A DNA stretch of 64,000 nt, from the NCBI RefSeq assembly GCF_000411255.1, contig NZ_KE150413.1, positions 1,342,999 through 1,406,998 on the forward strand, given 5' to 3'. This document shows positions 15,807 through 23,558 of this stretch, piece after piece. The position numbers and the translations under genes are program-made. The notes beneath the pieces were generated by a model. That model was not told the origin of the DNA. It saw only the letters and a list, made by a program, of their open reading frames with translations, and did not search any database. Numbering within the stretch: the stretch's first letter is position 1; every line of letters starts with the position of its first letter. The DNA is from Paenibacillus sp. HGH0039. Lineage in GTDB: Bacteria; Bacillota; Bacilli; Paenibacillales; NBRC-103111.

Positions 15807-16691
15807 TTGACTACTCGCTCCAAAACGCACGACGGGCTCCAGCAATGGGTATTTGTCGGACCCGCGCTCTTATTCTTCACCCTGATCGTCGTCGTTCCGT
15901 TTCTGATGAGCCTTTACTACGCCTTTACGGAATGGAACGGAGTCAGCGAAGGGGTCAAATTTATCGGTTTGGACAACTTCAAACGGATCATTTTCGAAGA
16001 TACCGATTTCCATAATGCCTTCTGGTTCACCATCCGGTTTTCGGCAGCCATGATTATTTTAACGAACCTGGTCGGGTTTGTCCTGGCTCTGCTCCTGACG
16101 AAAGCGTTCAAAACGCGCAACGTTCTGCGGACCGTGTTCTTTATGCCGAACGTTATCGGGGGTCTGCTGCTCGGCTTTATCTGGCAGTTTATCTTCGTAA
16201 AAGGCTTTGCCTCGATCGGGGAGATGACGGGAATCTCGTTCTTTAATCTTCCATGGCTGGGCGACGCGCCTACGGCCTTCTGGGGAATCGTCATCGTATC
16301 GGTGTGGCAGGGAGCCGGGTACCTGATGGTCATCTACATCGCGGCGCTGGCCAACGTGCCCAAAGACCTGATGGAAGCGGCCACGATCGACGGTGCGGGA
16401 AAATGGCAGCTGCTGCGCAGCGTGACGATGCCGCTGATCATGCCGGCCTTTACCGTCTGCCTGTTCCTGACGATCTCCTGGGCGTTCAAAATGTTCGACC
16501 TGAACTTGTCCCTGACCAAAGGCGGACCGTTCAACTCCACGGAATCGGTAGCGCTGAACATTTACCAGGAAGCGTTCCGCAATAACCGGCTCGGCCTGGG
16601 TACCGCGAAAGCGCTGATCTTCTTCTTCGTGGTCGCTTTGATCTCCCTCATCCAGGTTTCCTACACCAAGCGGAAAGAGGTGGAATCATGA
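15807..16691 (+). CDS. Sugar ABC transporter permease (MalF/UgpA type)
   Basis: A 294-residue permease with six predicted membrane helices. The cytoplasmic ATPase-contact loop reads EAATIDGAGKWQLLRSVTMP (about 194-213), the EAA motif. The family N-terminus FVGPALLFFTLIVVVPF is clear. The start is TTG 15807, 5 bases after GGGGGAGGG. The stop overlaps the next permease gene by 4 bases (ATGA). It forms a heterodimer with the following gene product to import an oligosaccharide delivered by the lipoprotein at 17700. No ATPase gene is in the cluster. Confidence 0.94.
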   Translation: MTTRSKTHDGLQQWVFVGPALLFFTLIVVVPFLMSLYYAFTEWNGVSEGVKFIGLDNFKRIIFEDTDFHNAFWFTIRFSAAMIILTNLVGFVLALLLTKAFKTRNVLRTVFFMPNVIGGLLLGFIWQFIFVKGFASIGEMTGISFFNLPWLGDAPTAFWGIVIVSVWQGAGYLMVIYIAALANVPKDLMEAATIDGAGKWQLLRSVTMPLIMPAFTVCLFLTISWAFKMFDLNLSLTKGGPFNSTESVALNIYQEAFRNNRLGLGTAKALIFFFVVALISLIQVSYTKRKEVES

Positions 16692-17524
16692 GCAGCGGAA
16701 GCAAGTATACGTCGCGGACCTTTATTCTGGAAGTTCTTACGGCTTTACTGGGCATCCTATTCCTTGTCCCGTTCTACTTCGTTCTCGTAAATTCGTTTAA
16801 ACCGTTCGCGGAGCTGCTGCAAAATACGGCTTCGCTTCCGAAATCGTTCAGCCTGGATAACTACTCCAGAGTCGTGGATATCATCCACTTTCCGCAGGTG
16901 ATGGGCAACTCGCTGATGATTACGGTGCTGTCGAACATCGGACTCGTTATTTTCGCCTCCATGTCGGCTTACCGGTTCGTCCGCAAGCCCACCAAGTTGA
17001 ACAACTTGCTGTTCCTGCTGTTCGTGGCGGCCATGGTCATCCCGTTCCAGTCCATTATGATTCCTCTCGTAAAGGTTGCCAACAATCTGGGACTGATGGA
17101 CAGCCGGCTCGGACTTGTCGTCTGCTACTTCGGCTTCGGGGTCTCCCTGAACGTCTTCTTGTTCCACGGATTTATCAAAAGCATTCCGAAGGAAATCGAG
17201 GAATCGGCTACGGTGGACGGCTGCGGATGGTTCAGCATTTTCTGGCGGATCGTATTCCCGCTGCTGAAACCTATCGCGGTAACCGTGATTCTGCTTAACA
17301 GCTTGTGGATCTGGAACGATTACCTGCTTCCGTCCCTCGTTCTGACGAACACGAAGCTGCATACGATTCCGCTCGCCACTTACGCGTTCTTCGGCCAGTA
17401 CACGAAGCAGTGGGATCTCGCGATGGCGGCGCTGACGCTGGGCGTTCTGCCGATCATCATCTTCTTCCTGCTGCTGCAGAAGCACATCATCGAAGGCATC
17501 ACGGCAGGCTCGGTCAAGGGCTGA
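16688..17524 (+). CDS. Sugar ABC transporter permease (MalG/UgpE type)
   Basis: A 278-residue second permease with six helices. Its EAA loop reads EESATVDGCGWFSIFWRIVF (about 175-194), and the C-terminus ends in HIIEGITAGSVKG, typical of the MalG group. The start ATG overlaps the upstream stop. A 175-base gap with GC-rich inverted sequence (CCGGCTTAACTTCGGCCGG) separates it from the binding-protein gene; this may be a processing or attenuation site that lets the lipoprotein be made in different amounts. Confidence 0.94.
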   Translation: MSSGSKYTSRTFILEVLTALLGILFLVPFYFVLVNSFKPFAELLQNTASLPKSFSLDNYSRVVDIIHFPQVMGNSLMITVLSNIGLVIFASMSAYRFVRKPTKLNNLLFLLFVAAMVIPFQSIMIPLVKVANNLGLMDSRLGLVVCYFGFGVSLNVFLFHGFIKSIPKEIEESATVDGCGWFSIFWRIVFPLLKPIAVTVILLNSLWIWNDYLLPSLVLTNTKLHTIPLATYAFFGQYTKQWDLAMAALTLGVLPIIIFFLLLQKHIIEGITAGSVKG

Positions 17525-17699
17525 GCACACCCGGCTTAACTTCGGCCGGAACCGGTACTTTTCGCCATGGCAACCATTTATCGCATCACCAGAGAACGGC
17601 GATTATCCCGATTACCGGGGTTTACCGCATAGAGCAGCACCGATAGATCAGGCTTATGCAAGCAAACAGGTATGCATTAGAAAAGGGAGGTTTTCTTTC

Positions 17700-19013
17700 A
17701 TGACTAGAAATAAAAAATGGATCGCGGTAGGTCTGACCACCGCTCTCGTAGGCGGTTTGCTCGCAGGCTGCGGCAATAAAGACCAGGGACAAGGCGGAGC
17801 GTCTCCATCGGGTTCTCCGGCGGCAGGCGGCGAGAAGAAAAACGTCACGCTGAAAATGTTCCAGTTTAAAGTGGAAATCGCCGAGGCCCTTTCCAAGCTG
17901 ATTGCCGAATACGAGAAAGAAACCGGCGTCAAAATCGAAGTTCAGACGGTCGGCGGCGGTGCGGACTACGGCGCGGCGCTCAAAGCTAAATTCAACTCCG
18001 GCGATAAGCCCGACATTTTCAACAACGGGGGCAACTCCGATCTGGACGTCTGGCAGGAGCATCTGGAAGATCTGTCCGATCAGCCGTGGGTAAAAGACCT
18101 GGCGCAGGGCGCGGGCGATCCGATTTCCAAAGACGGCAAAATTTACGGCATGCCGGTAGGTCTCGAAGGCTACGGCTATATTTACAACAAAGATCTGTTC
18201 CAGAAAGCCGGAATCACCGAGCTTCCGAAGACGCTGACACAGCTGGAAGACGCGGCCAAGAAACTGCAGGCGGCAGGCACTACGCCATTCGTGAACGGCT
18301 ACGGCGAGTGGTGGGTACTCGGCAACCATTTCGTGAACGTTCCGTTTGCGAACCAGCCGGATCCCGACAAATTCATTAAAGGCCTGAACGACGGCTCGCA
18401 AAAAATTCCGGGCAATGCCGTGTTCGACAACTGGGTAAAGCTGTTTGACCTGACGCTCAAATACGGCAACAAAAACCCGCTGCAAACCGACTACAACACG
18501 CAAGTAACGGAGTTTGCAACCGGCAAAGCCGCTATGACGCAGCAGGGCAACTGGACGCAGGTTCAAATTTCCAAAACGAATCCGAACATCAACATCGGCT
18601 TCCTTCCGATGCCGATCTCTGACGATGCCGCCGCGAACGACAAACTGCTCGTGGGCGTGCCGAACAACTGGGTCATCAACAAGAACTCCCCGAATAAGGA
18701 TGAAGCGAAAAAGTTCCTGAACTGGCTCGTAACGTCCGATATGGGTAAAAAGTATATCACCAACGAATTCAAGTTCATTCCGGCTTTCAAAACTATCTCC
18801 GTGGACGAAAAAGTCGTGGGCCCTCTTGCCGCCGACATTATGAAATACGCGAAAGACGGCAAAACGCTTTCCTGGAACTGGTTCAAATTCCCTGGCGGCG
18901 AAGCGACTTCCAAGAAGTTCGGCGACACCATGCAGGGTTATGTAGGCAAACAGATCAGCAAGGATCAAATGCTTCAAGACTTCCAGAAAGCTTGGGACAG
19001 CTTGAAGAAATAA
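17700..19013 (+). CDS. Sugar-binding lipoprotein of the ABC importer
   Basis: A 437-residue extracellular solute-binding protein, family 1. The signal peptide is MTRNKKWIAVGLTTALVGG and the lipobox LAGC places the lipid-anchored Cys at about residue 24. A Gly/Ser-rich linker leads to the two-lobe fold (KMFQFKVEIAEALSKLIAEY; GMPVGLEGYGYIYNKDLFQKA, the typical hinge segment). AAAGGGAGG precedes the ATG. It completes the YesMN-linked importer. Ligand not deducible; an oligosaccharide is likely from the family and regulators. Confidence 0.94.
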   Translation: MTRNKKWIAVGLTTALVGGLLAGCGNKDQGQGGASPSGSPAAGGEKKNVTLKMFQFKVEIAEALSKLIAEYEKETGVKIEVQTVGGGADYGAALKAKFNSGDKPDIFNNGGNSDLDVWQEHLEDLSDQPWVKDLAQGAGDPISKDGKIYGMPVGLEGYGYIYNKDLFQKAGITELPKTLTQLEDAAKKLQAAGTTPFVNGYGEWWVLGNHFVNVPFANQPDPDKFIKGLNDGSQKIPGNAVFDNWVKLFDLTLKYGNKNPLQTDYNTQVTEFATGKAAMTQQGNWTQVQISKTNPNINIGFLPMPISDDAAANDKLLVGVPNNWVINKNSPNKDEAKKFLNWLVTSDMGKKYITNEFKFIPAFKTISVDEKVVGPLAADIMKYAKDGKTLSWNWFKFPGGEATSKKFGDTMQGYVGKQISKDQMLQDFQKAWDSLKK

Positions 19014-19024
19014 CGGAATATGAG

Positions 19025-19068
19025 GAAAAGCCCGGCATCCGTTTAAGACGGATGACCGGGCTTTTTTA
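19025..19068 (+). terminator. Terminator of the first sugar ABC operon
   Basis: AAAAGCCCGG pairs with CCGGGCTTTTTT, with an inner CATCCGT/ACGGATG stem. Confidence 0.9.
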
Positions 19069-19162
19069 GCTGCTTTTCGAGAACGGATAAACATATAAAT
19101 TTTGCGTTTATGAAATGGAGAAACGAGGAAAATTTTCGCCAGTCGTATACAAGGGAGAGAGC

Positions 19163-19197
19163 TTGGACAAACGCTTGAAACTTGTCCGTTTTTGTAT
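19163..19197 (+). terminator. Orphan hairpin with T run
   Basis: GGACAA and TTGTCC, with inner pairing around CGCTTGAAAC, are followed by GTTTTTG. It lies 95 bases beyond the operon terminator, on the plus strand, with no ORF before it. It could end a short transcript starting near the AT-rich stretch at 19085-19110, or be a back-up terminator. Confidence 0.4.
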
Positions 19198-19259
19198 GAT
19201 AATTGCAGTAGAACTAGAAAAAAATGTATGTTACTGCCGTAGGAAAGCTCCATACGGAA

Positions 19260-19835
19260 TCATCCGAAATCTTCACTTGTAAGCGCAAACAAGATGTGAT
19301 CCTCCCACACGCCGGCGATGTTCAAATACCGCGGGCTGAGGCCGATCCGCACGAAGCCGCACTTCTCCGCCACACGCAGCGAACGCTCGTTGCGTGGGAT
19401 GATCGCGGCCTGCACCCGGTGCAGGCCGAGGGGGCCGAAGGCGATGCGCAGGCATTCGCGCAGCGCCTCGGTCATCAGGCCGCGGCCGCCGTGCGCCGCG
19501 TCGATGCTGTAGCCGACGTACGCGTTCTGGAACGGACCGCGGCCGATGTGGCTCAGCCGGACCGTTCCGATGAGGAGGCCGTCCGGCTGATGGAACACGC
19601 CGAAGCTGTAGGCGCGGTCGGTCGCGGATTCGTCCTCGAATCCGCGGATGGCCGCCTGCTGCGCTTCGGCCGTGAAGAACGCTTCGCCGCGCACGGGCTC
19701 CCACGGAGCGTGCTCGGCGCGGTTGCGCTGCCGGTAGTCCAGCAGCGCGGGGGCATCCTCCGGCGCTAACAGCCGGAGGTACAGGCGGCCGGTTTCGAAG
19801 CGGCCGCCGGGGGAAAGCAGGGAAATGCGATTCAT
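19260..19835 (-). CDS. GNAT acetyltransferase (RimJ/RimL type)
   Basis: A 191-residue acetyltransferase. The N-terminal segment FETGRLYLRLLAPEDAPALLDYRQRN is characteristic of the RimJ/RimL group. The acetyl-CoA site is visible as AHGGRGLMTEALRECLRIAF (about 114-133), followed by VQAAIIPRNERSLRVAEKCGF. Such enzymes acetylate N-termini of ribosomal proteins or small amines; the substrate is not known here. ATG 19835 with AAAGGA 11 bases upstream is chosen over longer frames reaching into the repeat-rich intergenic region. Confidence 0.9.
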   Translation of the reverse strand: MNRISLLSPGGRFETGRLYLRLLAPEDAPALLDYRQRNRAEHAPWEPVRGEAFFTAEAQQAAIRGFEDESATDRAYSFGVFHQPDGLLIGTVRLSHIGRGPFQNAYVGYSIDAAHGGRGLMTEALRECLRIAFGPLGLHRVQAAIIPRNERSLRVAEKCGFVRIGLSPRYLNIAGVWEDHILFALTSEDFG

Positions 19836-20349
19836 AGGTTCTGGATTCCTTTCCTGTCTGTGTATTCGCTTATATCGGCGCAAAATCGTGTGAGTGAGCA
19901 AGGAGCCGGGACGCTGTCGCCCATACCGACCGGTCGGCGTGCGATTCGGGTGAGCCGCTCTGACCGCCCGACAGTACGGGCAGAGCGGCCCGCCCGACAG
20001 TATGGGCAGAGCGGCACGTGCAGCGATTGCGGCATCGGGAGAGCAAGGCGACAGGCGAGCCCCGCGAGGCTGCTCCATCCGCTAGTGTCAAGCAGCGGTG
20101 GAGCGGCAGCACAACGGCGAGCAGACGGCGGCCGTCTGCCTGTCACATCGCGCTCCGCACAGCGCCCGGCAAGGTGTGGCGTCGCCTGACGGCGGTCACC
20201 CGCTTGCCCCGCGCTGTGCGGAGCGGCCGGCGTCAAGCCGGCCGTGCCGTTAGACGGCCTTTCGCCGCCGTCTTTTTCCGTACGTCCGCCTCCCGTACGT
20301 ACGTCCTTTTCCATACGTCCGCCTGTTTCCCGGCTTTGCTCCGCCTTCT
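19836..20349. repeat. 514-base GC-rich intergenic region with short repeats
   Basis: It contains a 25-base direct repeat at 19965-19989 and 19991-20015 with one mismatch (core CCCGACAGTA). There is a 19-base palindrome at 20121-20139 (GCAGACGGC/GCCGTCTGC) and a 14-bp perfect inverted repeat GCTCCGCACAGCGC at 20152-20165 / 20211-20224. CGTACGTCCGCC-type copies lie at 20278-20330. Long frames on both strands reflect base bias only. No promoter or gene is convincing. Confidence 0.7.
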
Positions 20350-21210
20350 CTACCGCGAGCAGTCGTAGGCAAGCCGGCCGTGCTTGGTGCGGTATTCGGA
20401 AGGCGTGCAGCCGAACCATTTCTTGAACTGTTTCGAGAAATAGAGCGGATCCGAGAAGCCTACGGAGTAGGCGATCTGCTCGATTGTCGAGCCCTCCGTC
20501 ATGAGAAGCTTGGCGCGCTCCATCCGGATTTTGAGCAGAAACTGCGTCGGCGTGAGGCCCGTATGCTGCCGGAACAGCTTCGACAAGTACGTCCGGTGGT
20601 AGCCCATATGCTGCGCAAGCTGCTCGATGGTCACCGGCTGGGCGTACTGCAGCTGCAGCCACCTCACGGCGCGGTCGATCTGCTGCCGCCCGGCGTCGGT
20701 TTCCTCGCCTCTGCGGCGGGGGACATCGGTGTGCGATGCAAGCCGGGCAAGCAGCAGCCGCAGCTCGCCCTCCGCCTGGAGGTCGCAGGCCGGGCCCGCC
20801 TCCCGCAGCGCCCGCTCGGCCCGGCGCAGGAAGACGGGCAGGCGGGGAAGCCCCTCCGCATGTACGACCGGCCTTTGCGCCGTGATGCCGAGGCGGATCA
20901 GGAGGTCGTCGGCGGAACTGCCTTTGAAGCCGATCCACCTGTAACGCCACGGGTCGCGTTTGTCGGAGGCGTACGTGACGACTTCGCCGGGGAAGATCAC
21001 GAAGGTGTCGCCCGGTCCGAGGTCGTATTCTTTGCCGAGGCAGCTGAAGCGGCCCTTCCCGGATTCCACGGTATGAATCAGGTAGTAATCCAGCATCTGC
21101 GGACCGACTTCGTGGCACGGAGCGGTTTGGCCGTAACCCGCGAACAGGACGAACAGCTCTCCTTTGCCGTTATAGGGATTAACCGAAACAGAGTGAAACG
21201 GTTTAAGCAT
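20350..21210 (-). CDS. AraC-family transcriptional regulator
   Basis: A 286-residue regulator with an N-terminal cupin-like sugar-binding domain (ESGKGRFSCLGKEYDLGPGDTF; W-R-Y-R-W-I-GF) and two C-terminal AraC helix-turn-helices. These read VTIEQLAQHMGYHRTYLSKL, and STIEQIAYSVGFSDPLYFSK followed by QFKKWFGCTPSEYR. The layout is that of MsmR/RafR-type activators of alpha-galactoside genes, and the gene lies near the alpha-galactosidase at 21895, a likely target. It is transcribed divergently from bdbC, with 104 bases between the starts. Confidence 0.93.
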   Translation of the reverse strand: MLKPFHSVSVNPYNGKGELFVLFAGYGQTAPCHEVGPQMLDYYLIHTVESGKGRFSCLGKEYDLGPGDTFVIFPGEVVTYASDKRDPWRYRWIGFKGSSADDLLIRLGITAQRPVVHAEGLPRLPVFLRRAERALREAGPACDLQAEGELRLLLARLASHTDVPRRRGEETDAGRQQIDRAVRWLQLQYAQPVTIEQLAQHMGYHRTYLSKLFRQHTGLTPTQFLLKIRMERAKLLMTEGSTIEQIAYSVGFSDPLYFSKQFKKWFGCTPSEYRTKHGRLAYDCSR

Positions 21211-21314
21211 GATAAGCCTCCAATCACGATAGAAGAACGATAGACTTCGGACGCTTCATTTTTTATAATAAAGCATGCACGTCAAGATTGAGCCGGGAGA
21301 GGAGCAAGACCGTA

Positions 21315-21749
21315 TTGAAATCGAACTCGTTTCTAAAAAATAACGCCCTTCACATGGCCTGGGCCATTTCCGTGGTTGCTACGCTCGGCAGCCTCTATTT
21401 CTCGGAAATAATGGATTTTACGCCGTGCAAGCTGTGCTGGTACCAGCGTATCCTGATGTACCCGCTTGTGCTGATTCTCGGAATCGCCGCAACGCGCAAG
21501 GACAACAAGCAGGTCATTTACGCGCTGCCGTTCTCCGTCTGGGGGATGGGAATTTCCCTCTATCACTATCTTATGCAAAAAACGCCCCTGTTTAAAGAGG
21601 CAGCTTCCAAATGCGGCATCGTCGCATGCGATCAGGATTACATCGACTGGCTCGGATTTATTACGATTCCGCTGCTGGCCTTCACGGCTTTTACGCTGAT
21701 CACCGTGATTCTCGGTCTTCTGTGGGTCCAAATGCGCAAAGAAAGATAA
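21315..21749 (+). CDS. bdbC: Disulfide bond formation protein, DsbB/BdbC family
   Basis: A 144-residue membrane protein with four helices. It has the two redox Cys pairs of the family: Cys38-x2-Cys41 in TPCKLCWYQR, and Cys100/Cys105 in SKCGIVACDQDY. It reoxidises a thiol oxidase such as BdbD and passes electrons to quinone. TTG 21315 is chosen because AGGAG lies 10 bases upstream; TTG 21288 has none. No BdbD partner is adjacent. Fine assignment to BdbC versus BdbB is from general resemblance only. Confidence 0.9.
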   Translation: MKSNSFLKNNALHMAWAISVVATLGSLYFSEIMDFTPCKLCWYQRILMYPLVLILGIAATRKDNKQVIYALPFSVWGMGISLYHYLMQKTPLFKEAASKCGIVACDQDYIDWLGFITIPLLAFTAFTLITVILGLLWVQMRKER

Positions 21750-21803
21750 GACTTTCCGTTCGGATTATTTGCCGGTCATTTTCACACTACAAATCTCCAT
21801 ACG

Positions 21804-21876
21804 AAAGTGGGATGTCTCCATGTGCGGTGCCGCCTTAAGACGGTATAGTGCTAGGTATAGGCATTCCACTTTTTTA
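21804..21876 (+). terminator. Terminator or attenuator ahead of the alpha-galactosidase
   Basis: AAAGTGGGATG (21804-21814) pairs with CATTCCACTTT (21862-21872), with one G-U, followed by more T. The 47-base loop can form an inner hairpin around GCGGTGCCGCC. It may simply terminate bdbC, but it lies only 19 bases before the melA start. Confidence 0.5.
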
Positions 21877-21894
21877 GTCGGGAGATGAGAAGAG

Positions 21895-23196
21895 ATGTCC
21901 AAAATTACGTTCATGGGCGCAGGCAGCACGGTGTTCGCCAAAAATATATTAGGGGACTGCATGGTAACGGAGGCGCTGCAGGGCTATGAGCTCGCCTTGT
22001 TCGATATTGACGGGGAGCGGCTGCGCGATTCCGAGACGATGCTGAACCATATCAAAAACACCGTAGGCAGCACGTGCCGGATCAAGGCGTACAGCGACCG
22101 CAAGGAAGCGCTCCGCGGAGCTAAGGTGGTCATCAACGCGATTCAGGTCGGCGGGTACGATCCGTGTACGATTATGGATTTTGAAATTCCGAAGAAGTAT
22201 GGCCTGCGCCAGACGATTGCCGATACGGTCGGTATCGGCGGGATCTTCCGCAATCTGCGCACGATCCCGGTCGTGCTCGATTTCGCCCGGGACATCCGGG
22301 AAGTGTGTCCGGACGCCTGGTTCTTTAACTACACGAATCCGATGGCCGTGCTTACGAACGTGCTCAATACGCACGGCGGCGTCAAAACGGTCGGCCTGTG
22401 CCACAGCGTCCAGGCTTGCGTTCCGTCTATGTTCCGGCATCTGGGCATCGACCCCGAAGGCGTCCAGTCCAAAATCGCCGGCATCAACCATATGGCTTGG
22501 CTGCTTGAAGTGACGAAGGACGGCAAAGATTTATATCCCGAAATCAAGCGGCTGGCGAAGGAAAAACAGAAAGAAAAACACCACGACATGGTGCGTTTCG
22601 AGCTTATGTTCCGGTTCGGGTATTATGTAACGGAGTCGTCCGAGCATAATGCGGAGTACCATCCGTATTTCATCAAACGGAATTACCCTGAACTGATTGA
22701 TGAGTTCAACATCCCGTTGGACGAATATCCCCGCAGATGCGTAAACCAGATCGAGCGTTGGAAAAATCTTCGCGCGGAGCTGGTCAACAACCCGCAGCTT
22801 GAGCACAAACGGTCCGGCGAATATGCTTCCTACATGATCGAAGCGATGGAGACGAACGTCCCGTACAAGATGGGGGGCAACGTAATGAATACCGGGCTGA
22901 TTACGAATCTGCCGAAGGAAGCCTGCGTGGAAGTGCCGTGCCTGGTCGATGCCAGCGGCATTACGCCCACATATATCGGCGATCTGCCTCCTCAGTTGGC
23001 GGCGCTGAACCGCACGAATATCAACACCCAGCTGCTGACGATCGAAGCGGCCGCTACACGCAAGAAGGAGCATATTTATCATGCGGCTCTGCTGGACCCC
23101 CATACGTCCGCGGAACTCTCGATCGACGATATCGTGGCCCTCTGCGATGAACTGATCGAAGCGCACGGAGACTGGCTGCCTGCCTATACATCCTGA
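21895..23196 (+). CDS. melA: Alpha-galactosidase, GH4 family
   Basis: A 433-residue NAD+- and Mn2+-dependent glycosidase of family GH4, acting by oxidation-elimination on alpha-galactosides such as melibiose. The Rossmann motif FMGAGSTVF is at 6-14. Metal ligands Cys169-His170 lie in GLCHSVQ and His199 in GINHMAW; the NYTNPMA stretch and VGIGGIFRNLRTIP are family hallmarks. GGGAGATGAGAAGAG lies just before the ATG. It is intracellular (no signal peptide), so it needs an imported substrate, which either neighbouring ABC importer could supply. Confidence 0.95.
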   Translation: MSKITFMGAGSTVFAKNILGDCMVTEALQGYELALFDIDGERLRDSETMLNHIKNTVGSTCRIKAYSDRKEALRGAKVVINAIQVGGYDPCTIMDFEIPKKYGLRQTIADTVGIGGIFRNLRTIPVVLDFARDIREVCPDAWFFNYTNPMAVLTNVLNTHGGVKTVGLCHSVQACVPSMFRHLGIDPEGVQSKIAGINHMAWLLEVTKDGKDLYPEIKRLAKEKQKEKHHDMVRFELMFRFGYYVTESSEHNAEYHPYFIKRNYPELIDEFNIPLDEYPRRCVNQIERWKNLRAELVNNPQLEHKRSGEYASYMIEAMETNVPYKMGGNVMNTGLITNLPKEACVEVPCLVDASGITPTYIGDLPPQLAALNRTNINTQLLTIEAAATRKKEHIYHAALLDPHTSAELSIDDIVALCDELIEAHGDWLPAYTS

Positions 23197-23202
23197 TAGG
23201 AG

Positions 23203-23247
23203 AGAAGGGACCGAAATTTTTTTCCATGAATTCCGGTCCTTTTTTTC
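23203..23247 (+). terminator. Terminator after melA
   Basis: GGGACCGaAATT pairs with AATTcCGGTCC, followed by TTTTTTT; it begins 12 bases after the stop codon. Confidence 0.85.
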
Positions 23248-23558
23248 GCGCAAAAAATAGTTTCCGACACACTTTCCGACCATTAGGCAAAAAAAACGCC
23301 GCGCACCTCCTCCCGAAGTCCCCCTTTAAGCTCACCGCCAGATGCCCAGGTACTCATTTCTTTGTGCACCGTTCGACGTTATTTTGAAAATTATTTCCGC
23401 CTAAAATTATAATAAAAAAAGTTGTTTCCTTTTCATTTTGAGGGTGCTATGATATCCCCATCTTAAGTTCGAGCGTTGCGAAAAGGAGGCCGAAAACTGC
23501 ATAAAGGATTCACCATGCTGGAAGGATCACGTTCATTTATTCACGAGGAGGTCCAGGT
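23248..23558 (+). promoter_or_regulatory. 311-base leader region of the second sugar ABC cluster
   Basis: It holds a direct repeat TTTCCGAC at 23261 and 23274 and an AT-rich stretch around 23390-23430. A possible promoter has TATGAT near 23449-23454, but its -35 is poor. A long leader ends in CGAGGAGGTCC 4 bases before the ATG. No cre was found here. I see no gene in it. Confidence 0.4.

Noticed and set aside
17622-19253. A 543-codon open frame on the minus strand opposite the sugar-binding lipoprotein gene
   Set aside because: It mirrors codon positions of a clear solute-binding protein gene, has no ribosome binding site or recognisable domain, and its composition is typical of antisense frames in GC-rich DNA.
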